Shown here: piece after piece, positions 9,844 to 18,156 of the stretch
Layout: each line of letters opens with the position of its first letter
How positions within the stretch are numbered: the stretch's first letter is position 1
Assembly: GCA_015061285.1 (NCBI GenBank)
Contig: SUWW01000001.1
Span: 62,001 to 126,000, forward strand
Direction of reading: 5' to 3'
Length of the DNA stretch: 64,000 bases
From: Bacteroidales bacterium
GTDB taxonomy: Bacteria > Bacteroidota > Bacteroidia > Bacteroidales > Marinilabiliaceae
Notes under the pieces: model-generated
What the model was told of the DNA's origin: nothing
The model's input: only the letters and a program-made list of their open reading frames with translations
Database searches by the model: none
Program-made: the position numbers and the translations under genes

Positions 9844-11118
9844 CTACTTCCTAATCAGTTTATAAGATTGCTTGCCGTCGCCACTCTCAACTGTGGCTAT
9901 CCAAACGCCAACGCTCGGCAATGTAACCGTAACGTTGTAAAAATCGCTGTCGCCGCTGCTCATCGTGGCATACTGATGTCCGTCCAAACCGTAGAGACTG
10001 ACTTTCACCGCAGCCTCCTCACGCAGTCGAATACGTAGATTGACATGCCCGTCTGTTGTCGGGTTGGGTGTGACGGCTACTGCATATATACCACTCTTGT
10101 TCTCTTGAGATTCTTCTATCTCTGGCTGCTCATCGCCTTTCGCAGCCACTATCGTGAAGGTTATGTCGTCGCGCAGTGGCACATCGCTGAATTGTGCTTT
10201 GCGTGAACCGAGCTCCGCACTTTTCTTATATACAGTGTCGCTTATAGCAAGCCAATAGTGCTCGCCATCTTCAAGCGGAAAGGCTTCCTCTATGCGTTCG
10301 GCGTTGAATCTTATTGTTACGCTCTGTGGTGTATTGCCCGTCGTCATTAGTTTCCACGTGCGTCCGAGTCGTTTGGGCTGTCCTTCTTTGCGTATGTATT
10401 TCAGTGCGTTATTGTCATCACCACAAACTACGTAGCTCATCGATTCGATGCTATCGGTTTTTATAATTACGAGATTCTTCTCCTCGGCATTTGAGGCTTT
10501 AGTGGAATAGAACTTCGAAATTGTATCATTGCACATTCCAAAGATGCGGTGTGAAAATTCTGCATTTGCCACTGCGTCCCACACCACTCGTCCGTTACTG
10601 CTTACATATGATGTCGGCACAGTCTGGTCGAGCGTAACGCCATATTTCAATGCGAGATAGGTATCTACTTTCTGTCTCTCGCGGCTGCTCAGCATTCTGC
10701 TATATATAATGCTCTCACATATACTATCTGCGCTCTCCGAGAGAGGCAAGTTGGCTGCCAATATAGTCGTTGTGTCAGTCTCAGTCAATCGTCTGCGGAT
10801 TGATATTATTCGTGGGATATTTGTAGGTATGTTGTCCAAAAAATTGATGTACTGACCACTACTTGGTTCTGCCACGCGGTGCGATGTGACAAGTGTCTGC
10901 CCGGATGTCATTGTGACATTCTCGCTTTCCGCCGTCGGAACGACTACCTGAAATGCTGTTATGCCTATCGTGTTTTGTGACAATGTGTCTGTTACAGAGA
11001 TGCTCTTGTTAGTCTTGCTCCACACTTGCGGCATAGCTACTCCGCCGGGCATATTCTGTGCGTTCGCCGCGAGGCAAAACAGCATAGCTATATGTATGGC
11101 GAACGCTCTCATTTTCAT
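9844..11118 (-). CDS. Secreted protein with DUF8202-like segment and T9SS type A sorting domain
   Basis: The chosen ATG at 11118 overlaps the upstream TGA (11115-11117) as ATGA and gives a good signal peptide (MKMRAFAIHIAMLFCLAANA). The frame extends upstream to 11154, but that start would lie inside the previous gene. The middle carries a segment typical of Bacteroidota secreted proteins (ERQKVDTYLALKYGVTL), similar to what is annotated as DUF8202. The C-terminal ~75 residues (NPTTDGHVNLRI, then VSLYGLDGH, then YKLIRK) match the type IX secretion sorting domain, so the protein is probably exported to the surface by T9SS. Four bases separate its stop from the Rhs start. A role as carrier or anchor for the Rhs lipoprotein is inferred from the operon only. 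Confidence 0.78.
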   Translation of the reverse strand: MKMRAFAIHIAMLFCLAANAQNMPGGVAMPQVWSKTNKSISVTDTLSQNTIGITAFQVVVPTAESENVTMTSGQTLVTSHRVAEPSSGQYINFLDNIPTNIPRIISIRRRLTETDTTTILAANLPLSESADSICESIIYSRMLSSRERQKVDTYLALKYGVTLDQTVPTSYVSSNGRVVWDAVANAEFSHRIFGMCNDTISKFYSTKASNAEEKNLVIIKTDSIESMSYVVCGDDNNALKYIRKEGQPKRLGRTWKLMTTGNTPQSVTIRFNAERIEEAFPLEDGEHYWLAISDTVYKKSAELGSRKAQFSDVPLRDDITFTIVAAKGDEQPEIEESQENKSGIYAVAVTPNPTTDGHVNLRIRLREEAAVKVSLYGLDGHQYATMSSGDSDFYNVTVTLPSVGVWIATVESGDGKQSYKLIRK

Positions 11119-11846
11119 TGTCTCCTCGAAAATCCGTTTTTCGTTATTAGCCAACCAATGCTCATACCTATGTACTGACTGTCGTTGCGCTGCTCGCTGA
11201 AGCCATAACCATTGATGCCGACTTCTAAAAGATCAACTAAGCATTTGCCGTAAAACGCCTCAATGGTTAGCCCCATTGGGAAATCGTAGCCCAATGACAG
11301 GTCAGTACGAACAATCGTCCGTCCTTTGACTGTCTGGCTTATATGCTCCTCCACTTGCATCTTGGCTGCATTTGTCACACCCGTAGCGTCATACTTCACG
11401 CAGGTCGAACTATTGAGACAAGGTCCTGCACCTATCGTAGCCTTTGCAAATGCGCCCTTCACTGGGTATACTTTCGCACCTACGCTGAGCATTATGTGGT
11501 TGAGTTTTATGTCGTATGTTTCGGTGTTGTGAGTGGTAGTCTTCTCTATCTCATTTCTCGTCTGGCAATAGCTTATGCCTCCCTCGACTGCCACGAGGCT
11601 TATTGGGAAACGGTATTGAGCTATTACGGAGACGGTGGGCGTCACATATTGTTTTTCGTGCAGCTCGTAGGTCGGTTGATTATCGTCGGTGCAGAATGTT
11701 TGCTTGAGGTTGGTTATGCTTACGTGGTTCGCGCCCACTCGCACTCCCGTTGTGAATACGCCATCTGATGTCTGTGCTATAGCCGCCACGTCAGCTACGC
11801 TCCATACAAGAACCATCAGTGTATATTTCACAACTCTGTTTCTCAT
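11115..11846 (-). CDS. Small outer-membrane beta-barrel protein (paralogue of the upstream gene)
   Basis: This 243-residue protein starts with a signal peptide ending near AIAQ. Alternating hydrophobic strands follow, and the C-terminal part reads YDFPMGLTIEAFYGKCLVDLLE and then GMSIGWLI, typical of small Bacteroidota outer-membrane barrels of the PorT/OmpW-like type. The same landmarks (YEFPLGLNVEAFYRRGLND, then GLLVGWGF) occur in the upstream gene, so the two are paralogues. It overlaps both neighbours by four bases (ATGA), which implies translational coupling in one operon with the T9SS-type protein and the Rhs lipoprotein. Exact function is unknown; an outer-membrane partner of the secreted genes is plausible. 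Confidence 0.75.
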   Translation of the reverse strand: MRNRVVKYTLMVLVWSVADVAAIAQTSDGVFTTGVRVGANHVSITNLKQTFCTDDNQPTYELHEKQYVTPTVSVIAQYRFPISLVAVEGGISYCQTRNEIEKTTTHNTETYDIKLNHIMLSVGAKVYPVKGAFAKATIGAGPCLNSSTCVKYDATGVTNAAKMQVEEHISQTVKGRTIVRTDLSLGYDFPMGLTIEAFYGKCLVDLLEVGINGYGFSEQRNDSQYIGMSIGWLITKNGFSRRQ

Positions 11847-12598
11847 CTGCGCCTATGTTTGTCTGGATTATCCATGGGGAATCCCCATCCCACAAGCAAT
11901 CCGAATGAGTTTATGCGGTTGTCGGTATCGCCGAAGTCGTGGCGGTTGGTGCGTGTGGTTATGACATCGTTAAGACCTCTACGGTAGAACGCCTCCACGT
12001 TCAATCCAAGTGGAAATTCGTATCCGAGAGCCAACGGCAGATATACAGAGCCGTTCCCGCTGAAAGCCTCCGAAAACTCTTCTGCCGTCTCTTCATCTGA
12101 CGGGACATACGAATCGCCCCAATCTATTTCTGAAGAATTGGAGGAATATGAAAAAATATTCGATGTCAAGTTCCATCCATAGCCTATGCCCGCCGATAAA
12201 TAGAGCCCTTTATATACATAACCTTTGATATGCGCCGATGCTCCTATGGTCTGAAACTTTACGTCCACTGTGTAGGTGAAGTTTTCTATGTCACTATATG
12301 TGGTACGAGCGTTCATCGCATCATACGCTATGCGCCCCTCAATCCCAATCGGAGATTGCGGAATTTTATAAGAAAGGAAAATATTTGCTGTTATCGAAGG
12401 GCGGAAATCGTCCGTAAAACTGTAACCTGAGTAGTAACCCTCACTCACGAGCATCTTCGGAATCTCCGTCACTTTGCTAAGACCCGCTCCCGCTCTCACC
12501 CCTACTATAGCGTCCGATTTGTATTGGGCAAATGATGATACTTCTACCAAAGTTAGAACAATAGATAGTAATATGAATCTGAGGGCATAACACATCAT
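11843..12598 (-). CDS. Small outer-membrane beta-barrel protein, first gene of the Rhs operon
   Basis: The 251-residue product has a signal peptide (MMCYALRFILLSIVLTLVEVSSFAQ). A predicted barrel runs from VGVRAGAGLSKV near the N-terminus to FGLLVGWGFPM near the end. It is a diverged paralogue of the next gene. It is the promoter-proximal member of the operon: a TAAATTTG box lies 34-41 bases upstream of the ATG, and its stop overlaps the next start by four bases. The short charged C-terminal tail (DKHRRR) after the last strand is unlike a classic barrel end. Function is unassigned. Confidence 0.75.
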   Translation of the reverse strand: MMCYALRFILLSIVLTLVEVSSFAQYKSDAIVGVRAGAGLSKVTEIPKMLVSEGYYSGYSFTDDFRPSITANIFLSYKIPQSPIGIEGRIAYDAMNARTTYSDIENFTYTVDVKFQTIGASAHIKGYVYKGLYLSAGIGYGWNLTSNIFSYSSNSSEIDWGDSYVPSDEETAEEFSEAFSGNGSVYLPLALGYEFPLGLNVEAFYRRGLNDVITTRTNRHDFGDTDNRINSFGLLVGWGFPMDNPDKHRRR

Positions 12599-12631
12599 GT
12601 TTCGTAAAGTAAGCAGGGCTTAAATCGGATG

Positions 12632-12639
12632 CAAATTTA
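12632..12639 (-). promoter_or_regulatory. Bacteroidota -7 promoter box for the Rhs operon
   Basis: On the minus strand this reads TAAATTTG followed by C, matching the Bacteroides sigma-ABfr -7 consensus TAnnTTTG. It lies 34-41 bases before the ATG at 12598. No convincing -33 TTTG is seen at the usual distance, so it is supported by one half of the consensus only. Confidence 0.5.
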
Positions 12640-12837
12640 TCACATACTTTTTGATTTTACACACTTAATGCAAAAAAACGACTGGTATTCACCCTATAAC
12701 TATCTCCATCCTTTCCCCGAACTCCTCCGCCGTCCACTCTCTCTTCCTCGTCCTACCAATCCACTCAGCAATCGCTTGACCCTTATCTGCGTGAAAAGCT
12801 GCAAGCCACATCGGCAACGGAACCAGAAAGCAACACA

Positions 12838-13170
12838 ATGGTTAACGAAGAGAATAATATGTTTATGGATAGGCTGAAAAAGGTTATCGACGAGAATATG
12901 AGCAACTCAGATTTGAGCGTTGAGATAATTGGCGCTGAAATGGGACTTAGCCGAGTGCAGCTATACAGACGAACAAAAGCTGCTTGCGGGTTGAGCCCTA
13001 ATGAGACATTGCGCACGCAGCGACTCAATAAGGCCTATAAACTTCTGCACGAAACACAAAAAACTATAAGCGAAGTGGCTTACGAAGTAGGATTCTCTTC
13101 GCCATCATATTTTGCCAAATGCTATAAAGATTACTTTGGTAAGAACCCAACCGAATCGCTTCGGAACTGA
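12838..13170 (+). CDS. Orphan AraC-type DNA-binding domain, remnant of a hybrid two-component (HTCS) regulator
   Basis: The 110 residues form a complete AraC/XylS helix-turn-helix domain (MGLSRVQLYRR, then ISEVAYEVGFSSPSYFAKCYKDYFG). Its closest match from memory is the C-terminal output domain of Bacteroidota HTCS sensor-regulators (compare FMDRLKKVIDENMSNSDLSVE). A normal HTCS is about 1,300 residues with periplasmic sensor, kinase and receiver domains; none are present upstream. The same frame stays open to about 12760 and resembles a linker (SLDPYLREKLQ), but before that lies pyrimidine-rich sequence with no receiver signature. It stands directly before the fructan operon, where an HTCS fructose sensor would be expected. 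Either the regulator was truncated by deletion, or the output domain survives as a stand-alone regulator. The domain itself looks intact and a strong terminator follows it. Confidence 0.75.
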   Translation: MVNEENNMFMDRLKKVIDENMSNSDLSVEIIGAEMGLSRVQLYRRTKAACGLSPNETLRTQRLNKAYKLLHETQKTISEVAYEVGFSSPSYFAKCYKDYFGKNPTESLRN

Positions 13171-13211
13171 AATATTTAGCATACATACATATATAGTATA
13201 CATAGTCTTAC

Positions 13212-13253
13212 AAATGAGCCATCAAGAAAAAACTATTGATGGCTCATTTTTTT
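13212..13253 (+). terminator. Intrinsic terminator after the AraC-domain gene
   Basis: A perfect 14-bp stem (AAATGAGCCATCAA, 13212-13225, with 13236-13249) and a 10-base loop are followed by T residues to 13253. Confidence 0.9.
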
Positions 13254-13297
13254 GCATTATTCTACACTTACATATCAATTATGGTTCATTTTCTATC

Positions 13298-13347
13298 AAA
13301 AATGTTTCAGTGAAACATTTTTGTGACTCGCTGAAACAAATGTTTCA
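13298..13347 (+). promoter_or_regulatory. Two palindromes sharing a TGTTTCA half-site upstream of the fructan susC gene
   Basis: The first palindrome has 12-bp arms around one central base (13298-13309 and 13311-13322; arm AAAAATGTTTCA). The second has 7-bp arms TGAAACA/TGTTTCA around two bases (13332-13347). Both lie upstream of the TAGTTTTG promoter box and within 110 bases of the susC-like start. They look like operator sites; the cognate regulator is unknown, with the adjacent orphan AraC domain one candidate. Confidence 0.55.
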
Positions 13348-13368
13348 TTCCTCGTTTAACGTTAGTTA

Positions 13369-13376
13369 TAGTTTTG
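13369..13376 (+). promoter_or_regulatory. Candidate -7 promoter box of the fructan operon
   Basis: TAGTTTTG matches TAnnTTTG, 31-38 bases before the ATG at 13407. A -33 TTTG is not obvious; the TGTTTCA palindrome occupies that region, which would suit activator-dependent expression. Confidence 0.45.
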
Positions 13377-13406
13377 CCTCGAAATCAATTCAAAAAAACA
13401 ACTGAT

Positions 13407-16400
13407 ATGAATAAATCATTTCCCATTATCATCGTATTGCTTTTTGGCATAGTAGCTACGGTTACTGGTCAAACAATAAGAGCCACAGGAGTAGTTCGAT
13501 CGCAATCAGACGGTCAGCCACTACCTGGAGCAACTGTTATAGAAACAGGCACCAGCAATTGTGTCATCACAGACATTAACGGACAATTCAACATCGATGT
13601 TGATGCCAATAGTACCATAACAGTATCGTTTGTTGGTTTTGAAAATCAGACACTTCAACCATCAGCTAATATGGATATAGTATTGGTTGACGACATAGTG
13701 CTCGACGACATTGTAGTAACAGGCTATCAAGTGCAACGCAAAGCCGACTTGACAGGATCGGTTGGTGTGATGGACATGAAACAAGCACTTAGTGAGGGCA
13801 CGGCCAACATGCTAAATTCATTGCAAGGACGCATAGCAGGCGTAAACGTTGTTACCGACCCAGCACCAGGCGGAAGCGGCTCCACAATTCAAGTCAGAGG
13901 TATGAGCAACTTCAATGGCAACAACGCACCACTTTATATTATTGATGGAGTGGCAACCAACGAGAATCTGAGTTCACTCAATTTGGCAGACATAGAGTCG
14001 ATGCAAGTGCTGAAAGATGCAAGTTCGGCCTCAATATATGGTTCGAGAGCTGCCAATGGCGTTGTGGTAATTACAACAAAATCTGGTAGAGGCGACAAGC
14101 AAAAAATCAACATCAGTTATACTGCAAGTTTGCAAACCATAGCCAACACATTCGACTTGCTCAATGCCAATGAATGGGGAACGGCCTACTACAGAGCCAA
14201 AAGCTATTCAAATCAATCGGCCTACAACGCTTGGTTTACCTACGACACTGATGGCAATGCATATCTGAATCAGAACGTTGGTGAATATCAGTTGCATGAT
14301 ACCGATTGGCAAGATGCTGTTTATCGTACGGCACTTACTCACAATATCAACGCCTCAATAAGCAATTCAACTGAAAATGGCACGGCACTGCTATCGGGCA
14401 ACTACATCAACCAAGAAGGCATTATGGAAGAGAGTAAATACGAACGATTCTCTGCTCGCGTCAACACTACATACGACTTTGGTAAATATGTTGGAGTAGG
14501 CGAAAACCTAATGCTGTCGAAGTGGCGTAGCAATATAGGAGCAACAGGTTCTGACAGTGGCATACCATTCAATGCAATGCGTCAGTTTCCAGGTATGCCA
14601 GTGCATCAAGCCGATGGCTCATTTAGTTCGCCTCTACAAATATTGGGAAGCGACATACTTAATCCAGTGCACGAACTCTACAATAGTCGCGACAATGAAA
14701 ACGAATCGTGGCGCATATTCGGCAATGCCTATCTCGAAATAAAACCAATAAGCGAATTGGCAATAAAAACAAACATAGGCATTGACCACGTTCAGTTTGA
14801 CAACACGACATATACACGCAAAATAGCGCAAAGCGACGAAGCAAGTTTGAGCCGCGCCTATGGCAAAGGCGATACTTGGACTTGGACGAACACCGCCAAC
14901 TATACTAAGACGTGGGCAAACAACACGCTCACTGCCCTATTAGGCTCTGAAGCCATTAGTTACAAATATGATGGCTTTTCGGCATGGAGAAATCAATACA
15001 CATTTGAAGACAAAAACTACATGACACTTGGCACCGGCGAAGGCACACAAACCAACGACGGCAACAAAACAAGTTGGGGCCTATTTTCAATATTTGGCAA
15101 AATAGACTACAACTATGCCGATAGATATTTGGCCAGTGTAACGATGCGCCGAGACCAAAGTTCTCGCTTAGGTGCAACCAACAACGACGGCATATTCCCT
15201 GCTGTTAGCTTTGCTTGGCGACTCACCGAAGAGGGCTTTTGGAACGAAAATAACATACTCAACGATTTGAAACTGCGCGTAGCTTGGGGACAAAACGGAA
15301 ACTCTGAAATAGGCAACTATGCTACATATAGTATGTATGCATTCAACAAAGGCAACGCCGCTTACGACCTCTACGGAACTGGTTCGTCGACTGTAGCTGG
15401 TGTGGTTTTAGCTTCGAGTGGTAATACCAATATCAAATGGGAAACAACAAGCCAAACCAACATAGGTGTAGATGCTCAACTTTTTGATAGAACATTCGGA
15501 CTAACCGCCGACTTCTTCATAAAGAAAACAACCGACATGCTCACTCAACCACCAGTGCTCTCTGTAGCTGGCGAAAATGCTGTGATGTGGCAAAACACCG
15601 GCGACATGCAAAACATCGGTTTTGAACTTAACCTCAATTATCGTTCAAGAGAGTATGGCGACTTCTCTTGGGAGGCTACAACAAACTTGTCGCACTTCAA
15701 AAACAAGATTATCAAGCTAAACAACCAACAAAATAGCATCGGTGGCGACATTAGACTCATGAAAGACCAACCAATGGGCGTATACTACGGATATGTAGCC
15801 GACGGACTGTTCCAAAACCAAACCGAAGTATACAACCATGCCACACAACAAGGCGCTGCGCCTGGACGAATAAAATATCGCGACCTCAATGCCGATGGCG
15901 TTATCAACGAGGCTGATAGATGCATCATTGGCGACCCTAATACAGACCTCTCTGCAAGTCTTAACCTCGACTTCCACTACAAACAATGGACACTGTCATT
16001 GTTTTTCAATAGCGACTTAGGATTCGATATTTACAATGCGACAAAAAAGCAGCTCGAATTTTTCAGCTACGGAAATGCCACAACCAACAGAGGCAAATGC
16101 ACTCTTGACGCTTGGACACCAATTAACACCAACGCCTCAATACCTGCACTATCGGTAACCGACGACAATAACGAAATGCGCATGTCAACATATTACATTG
16201 AAGATGGATCATACCTAAAAATGAAATATGCCAAGATAGCCTATCAGTTGCCTCTGAACTATTGTCAGAAGATACACGCTTCTTCGCTTAGCATCTACGG
16301 ACAAGTAGAGAATATCTTTACCATAACCAACTATTCTGGTCTTGACCCTGAAATAGCATTCGGCACCTATGGCTCACGCACCGACAACGCTCCCTATCCG

Positions 16401-16442
16401 CGCAGTCGCACATTCTCTATCGGTATCAATGTAGCATTCTAA
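13407..16442 (+). CDS. SusC-like TonB-dependent outer-membrane transporter of the fructan locus
   Basis: The product is 1,011 residues from the ATG at 13407, which begins the signal peptide MNKSFPIIIVLLFGIVATVTGQ; the frame extends upstream to 13374 but without a signal peptide. A carboxypeptidase-D-regulatory-like domain (PLPGATVIETGT) leads to the TonB box (DDIVVTGYQVQRKAD). Plug motifs follow (LQGRIAGVNVV, IQVRGMSNFNGNNAPLYIIDGV, SSASIYGSRAANGVVVITTKSG), then a 22-strand-type barrel ending in FSIGINVAF. It would import fructo-oligosaccharides in an energy-dependent way together with the SusD-like lidding lipoprotein 34 bases downstream. The order of the seven-gene operon matches the B. thetaiotaomicron levan locus; substrate is inferred from the two GH32 genes. 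Confidence 0.95.
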   Translation: MNKSFPIIIVLLFGIVATVTGQTIRATGVVRSQSDGQPLPGATVIETGTSNCVITDINGQFNIDVDANSTITVSFVGFENQTLQPSANMDIVLVDDIVLDDIVVTGYQVQRKADLTGSVGVMDMKQALSEGTANMLNSLQGRIAGVNVVTDPAPGGSGSTIQVRGMSNFNGNNAPLYIIDGVATNENLSSLNLADIESMQVLKDASSASIYGSRAANGVVVITTKSGRGDKQKINISYTASLQTIANTFDLLNANEWGTAYYRAKSYSNQSAYNAWFTYDTDGNAYLNQNVGEYQLHDTDWQDAVYRTALTHNINASISNSTENGTALLSGNYINQEGIMEESKYERFSARVNTTYDFGKYVGVGENLMLSKWRSNIGATGSDSGIPFNAMRQFPGMPVHQADGSFSSPLQILGSDILNPVHELYNSRDNENESWRIFGNAYLEIKPISELAIKTNIGIDHVQFDNTTYTRKIAQSDEASLSRAYGKGDTWTWTNTANYTKTWANNTLTALLGSEAISYKYDGFSAWRNQYTFEDKNYMTLGTGEGTQTNDGNKTSWGLFSIFGKIDYNYADRYLASVTMRRDQSSRLGATNNDGIFPAVSFAWRLTEEGFWNENNILNDLKLRVAWGQNGNSEIGNYATYSMYAFNKGNAAYDLYGTGSSTVAGVVLASSGNTNIKWETTSQTNIGVDAQLFDRTFGLTADFFIKKTTDMLTQPPVLSVAGENAVMWQNTGDMQNIGFELNLNYRSREYGDFSWEATTNLSHFKNKIIKLNNQQNSIGGDIRLMKDQPMGVYYGYVADGLFQNQTEVYNHATQQGAAPGRIKYRDLNADGVINEADRCIIGDPNTDLSASLNLDFHYKQWTLSLFFNSDLGFDIYNATKKQLEFFSYGNATTNRGKCTLDAWTPINTNASIPALSVTDDNNEMRMSTYYIEDGSYLKMKYAKIAYQLPLNYCQKIHASSLSIYGQVENIFTITNYSGLDPEIAFGTYGSRTDNAPYPRSRTFSIGINVAF

Positions 16443-16476
16443 AACATTTCAATAACTATTATAATATCAGAATATT

Positions 16477-18117
16477 ATGACAACAAAATATATAGCACTA
16501 TCATTGCTCGCATTAGGGCTCACCTCCACAGCGTGCTCCGACTTGCTCGACCAATCGCCATACGGACAATTCACTGCACAACAACTCAATGATGAAACTG
16601 CCGAAGGCTTGTTGGCCTCGGCCTACGCTGGACTCGAAGCTCACTATTTCGGCAACAACGAAGCCTTTGCTGGCCCATCGACAAACTGGATTTTCGACGT
16701 GCGCTCCGACGATGCGTATAAAGGTGGCGGAGCAACATCGATGGAGGCTAACATCCATCAATTGGAGATTGCCAACCTCACAAGCGACAATGTATCATGC
16801 CTAAATAAGTGGCAAAACAACTACTACGCCATATCGCGCGTGCACAAAGCAATGCTCGCTCTCGATGCATCGGATAAAGATTTCAGAATAGAAATGGGCG
16901 AACTAAAATTCTTGCGTGCCTATTACTATTTCGACCTCGTGCGTATATATAAATATTTGCCTTACCTAACTGAAAACTCAGACCCAAACACGGTAAGCAA
17001 TACTGAATATAGCCAAGCCGACATTTACACGTTCATCACCAACGACCTCAAAGAGGCATTCGATCAAATGAGCGAAAAGCCAGTATCGGCGGGAAGAGTG
17101 GGTAAATATGATGCAGCGGCACTGCTTGCCAAAGTGTCGGCTCAACAATGTCTCTGGCCAGAAACCGAATATTGGGCAAAAGTGGTTATCGACTGCGGAC
17201 AGTATGAGCTCTATGATAACTATCTCGACATGTCGAAAATAGATTTCAACAATCAAAAAGAATCGATACTTGCCATTCAATGCTCTACTGCCAATAATAA
17301 TGCACACATCAATTGGTCGAACCTGCTCAACACCACCTACTCCGATGGCGACCTTTTTGGCACTGGCGACGACTTCTTTCTCGGCAGTCAAAATTTAGTT
17401 GACGCATTCCGCACCGACGAAAACGGACTTCCATATCTCAACAATGATGAACCAACTGAACATGTTAGCAGTAGCTATAGTGGTAATGTGGATCCTCGAC
17501 TCGACTTCACCGTTGGTCGTATAGGTATTCCCTTCAGAGGCTACACCTACACCCAAGGCTGGTGCCGCGCCTACGATATATATGGTGAATATTCAGGCAA
17601 AAAAGGGCTCATCGACCCCAACGATAGCAGAGCTACTACGATTTGGCCTTGGGGCTGTTCTGAACTTAACTTCTGCCTGCTTCGTTATGCCGACATTGTT
17701 CTGCTATACGCCGAAAGTCTCATTGAGCAAAACAAAGAGCTCGACACAGCACGAGAATGGATCAACAAAATCAGAGCAAAGGCTTCTAATAGTGTCGACC
17801 CAAGCTATTCACCTATCGACATCGACCCCATTAATACCAACTACTTAGTTGGCTTATATTCTGCCGATAATTGGAATCAAAACTATGCACGCAAGGCACT
17901 TCGCACCGAACGCCGACTTGAACTCGCTATGGAAGGTCATCGCTGGTTCGACCTTGTTAGATGGGGAGTAGCCGTTGAGACTATGAATAAATATTATCAG
18001 ACAGAAAGCGCCATCAGACCCTATTTGCAAGGTGCTACATTGACCGACGAAGAGATATTCTTCCCAGTTCCATTAGATGAAATAACAAATTCAAACGGAC
18101 TCTATACACAACCATAA
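16477..18117 (+). CDS. SusD-like nutrient-binding lipoprotein of the fructan locus
   Basis: The 546-residue protein has a lipoprotein signal (LTSTAC, Cys20) followed by SDLLDQSPYGQFT, the usual SusD N-terminus. It contains the RagB/SusD tetratricopeptide helices (ELKFLRAYYYFDLVRIY, then YADIVLLYAESLIEQNK). The C-terminal signature is RTERRLELAMEGHRWFDLVRWG. Length is normal for the family. It caps the SusC barrel on the cell surface and binds the glycan. It lies 34 bases after the susC-like gene and 39 before the next gene. Confidence 0.95.
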   Translation: MTTKYIALSLLALGLTSTACSDLLDQSPYGQFTAQQLNDETAEGLLASAYAGLEAHYFGNNEAFAGPSTNWIFDVRSDDAYKGGGATSMEANIHQLEIANLTSDNVSCLNKWQNNYYAISRVHKAMLALDASDKDFRIEMGELKFLRAYYYFDLVRIYKYLPYLTENSDPNTVSNTEYSQADIYTFITNDLKEAFDQMSEKPVSAGRVGKYDAAALLAKVSAQQCLWPETEYWAKVVIDCGQYELYDNYLDMSKIDFNNQKESILAIQCSTANNNAHINWSNLLNTTYSDGDLFGTGDDFFLGSQNLVDAFRTDENGLPYLNNDEPTEHVSSSYSGNVDPRLDFTVGRIGIPFRGYTYTQGWCRAYDIYGEYSGKKGLIDPNDSRATTIWPWGCSELNFCLLRYADIVLLYAESLIEQNKELDTAREWINKIRAKASNSVDPSYSPIDIDPINTNYLVGLYSADNWNQNYARKALRTERRLELAMEGHRWFDLVRWGVAVETMNKYYQTESAIRPYLQGATLTDEEIFFPVPLDEITNSNGLYTQP

Positions 18118-18156
18118 AAAATCAATTAACCAATTAATCTATAAAAATAACTTATC

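Noticed and set aside
12629-12877. An 82-codon frame upstream of the AraC-domain gene
   Set aside because: Translation is proline/leucine rich and unlike any protein; it overlaps the AraC domain in another frame. The in-frame linker-like sequence supports the HTCS remnant instead.
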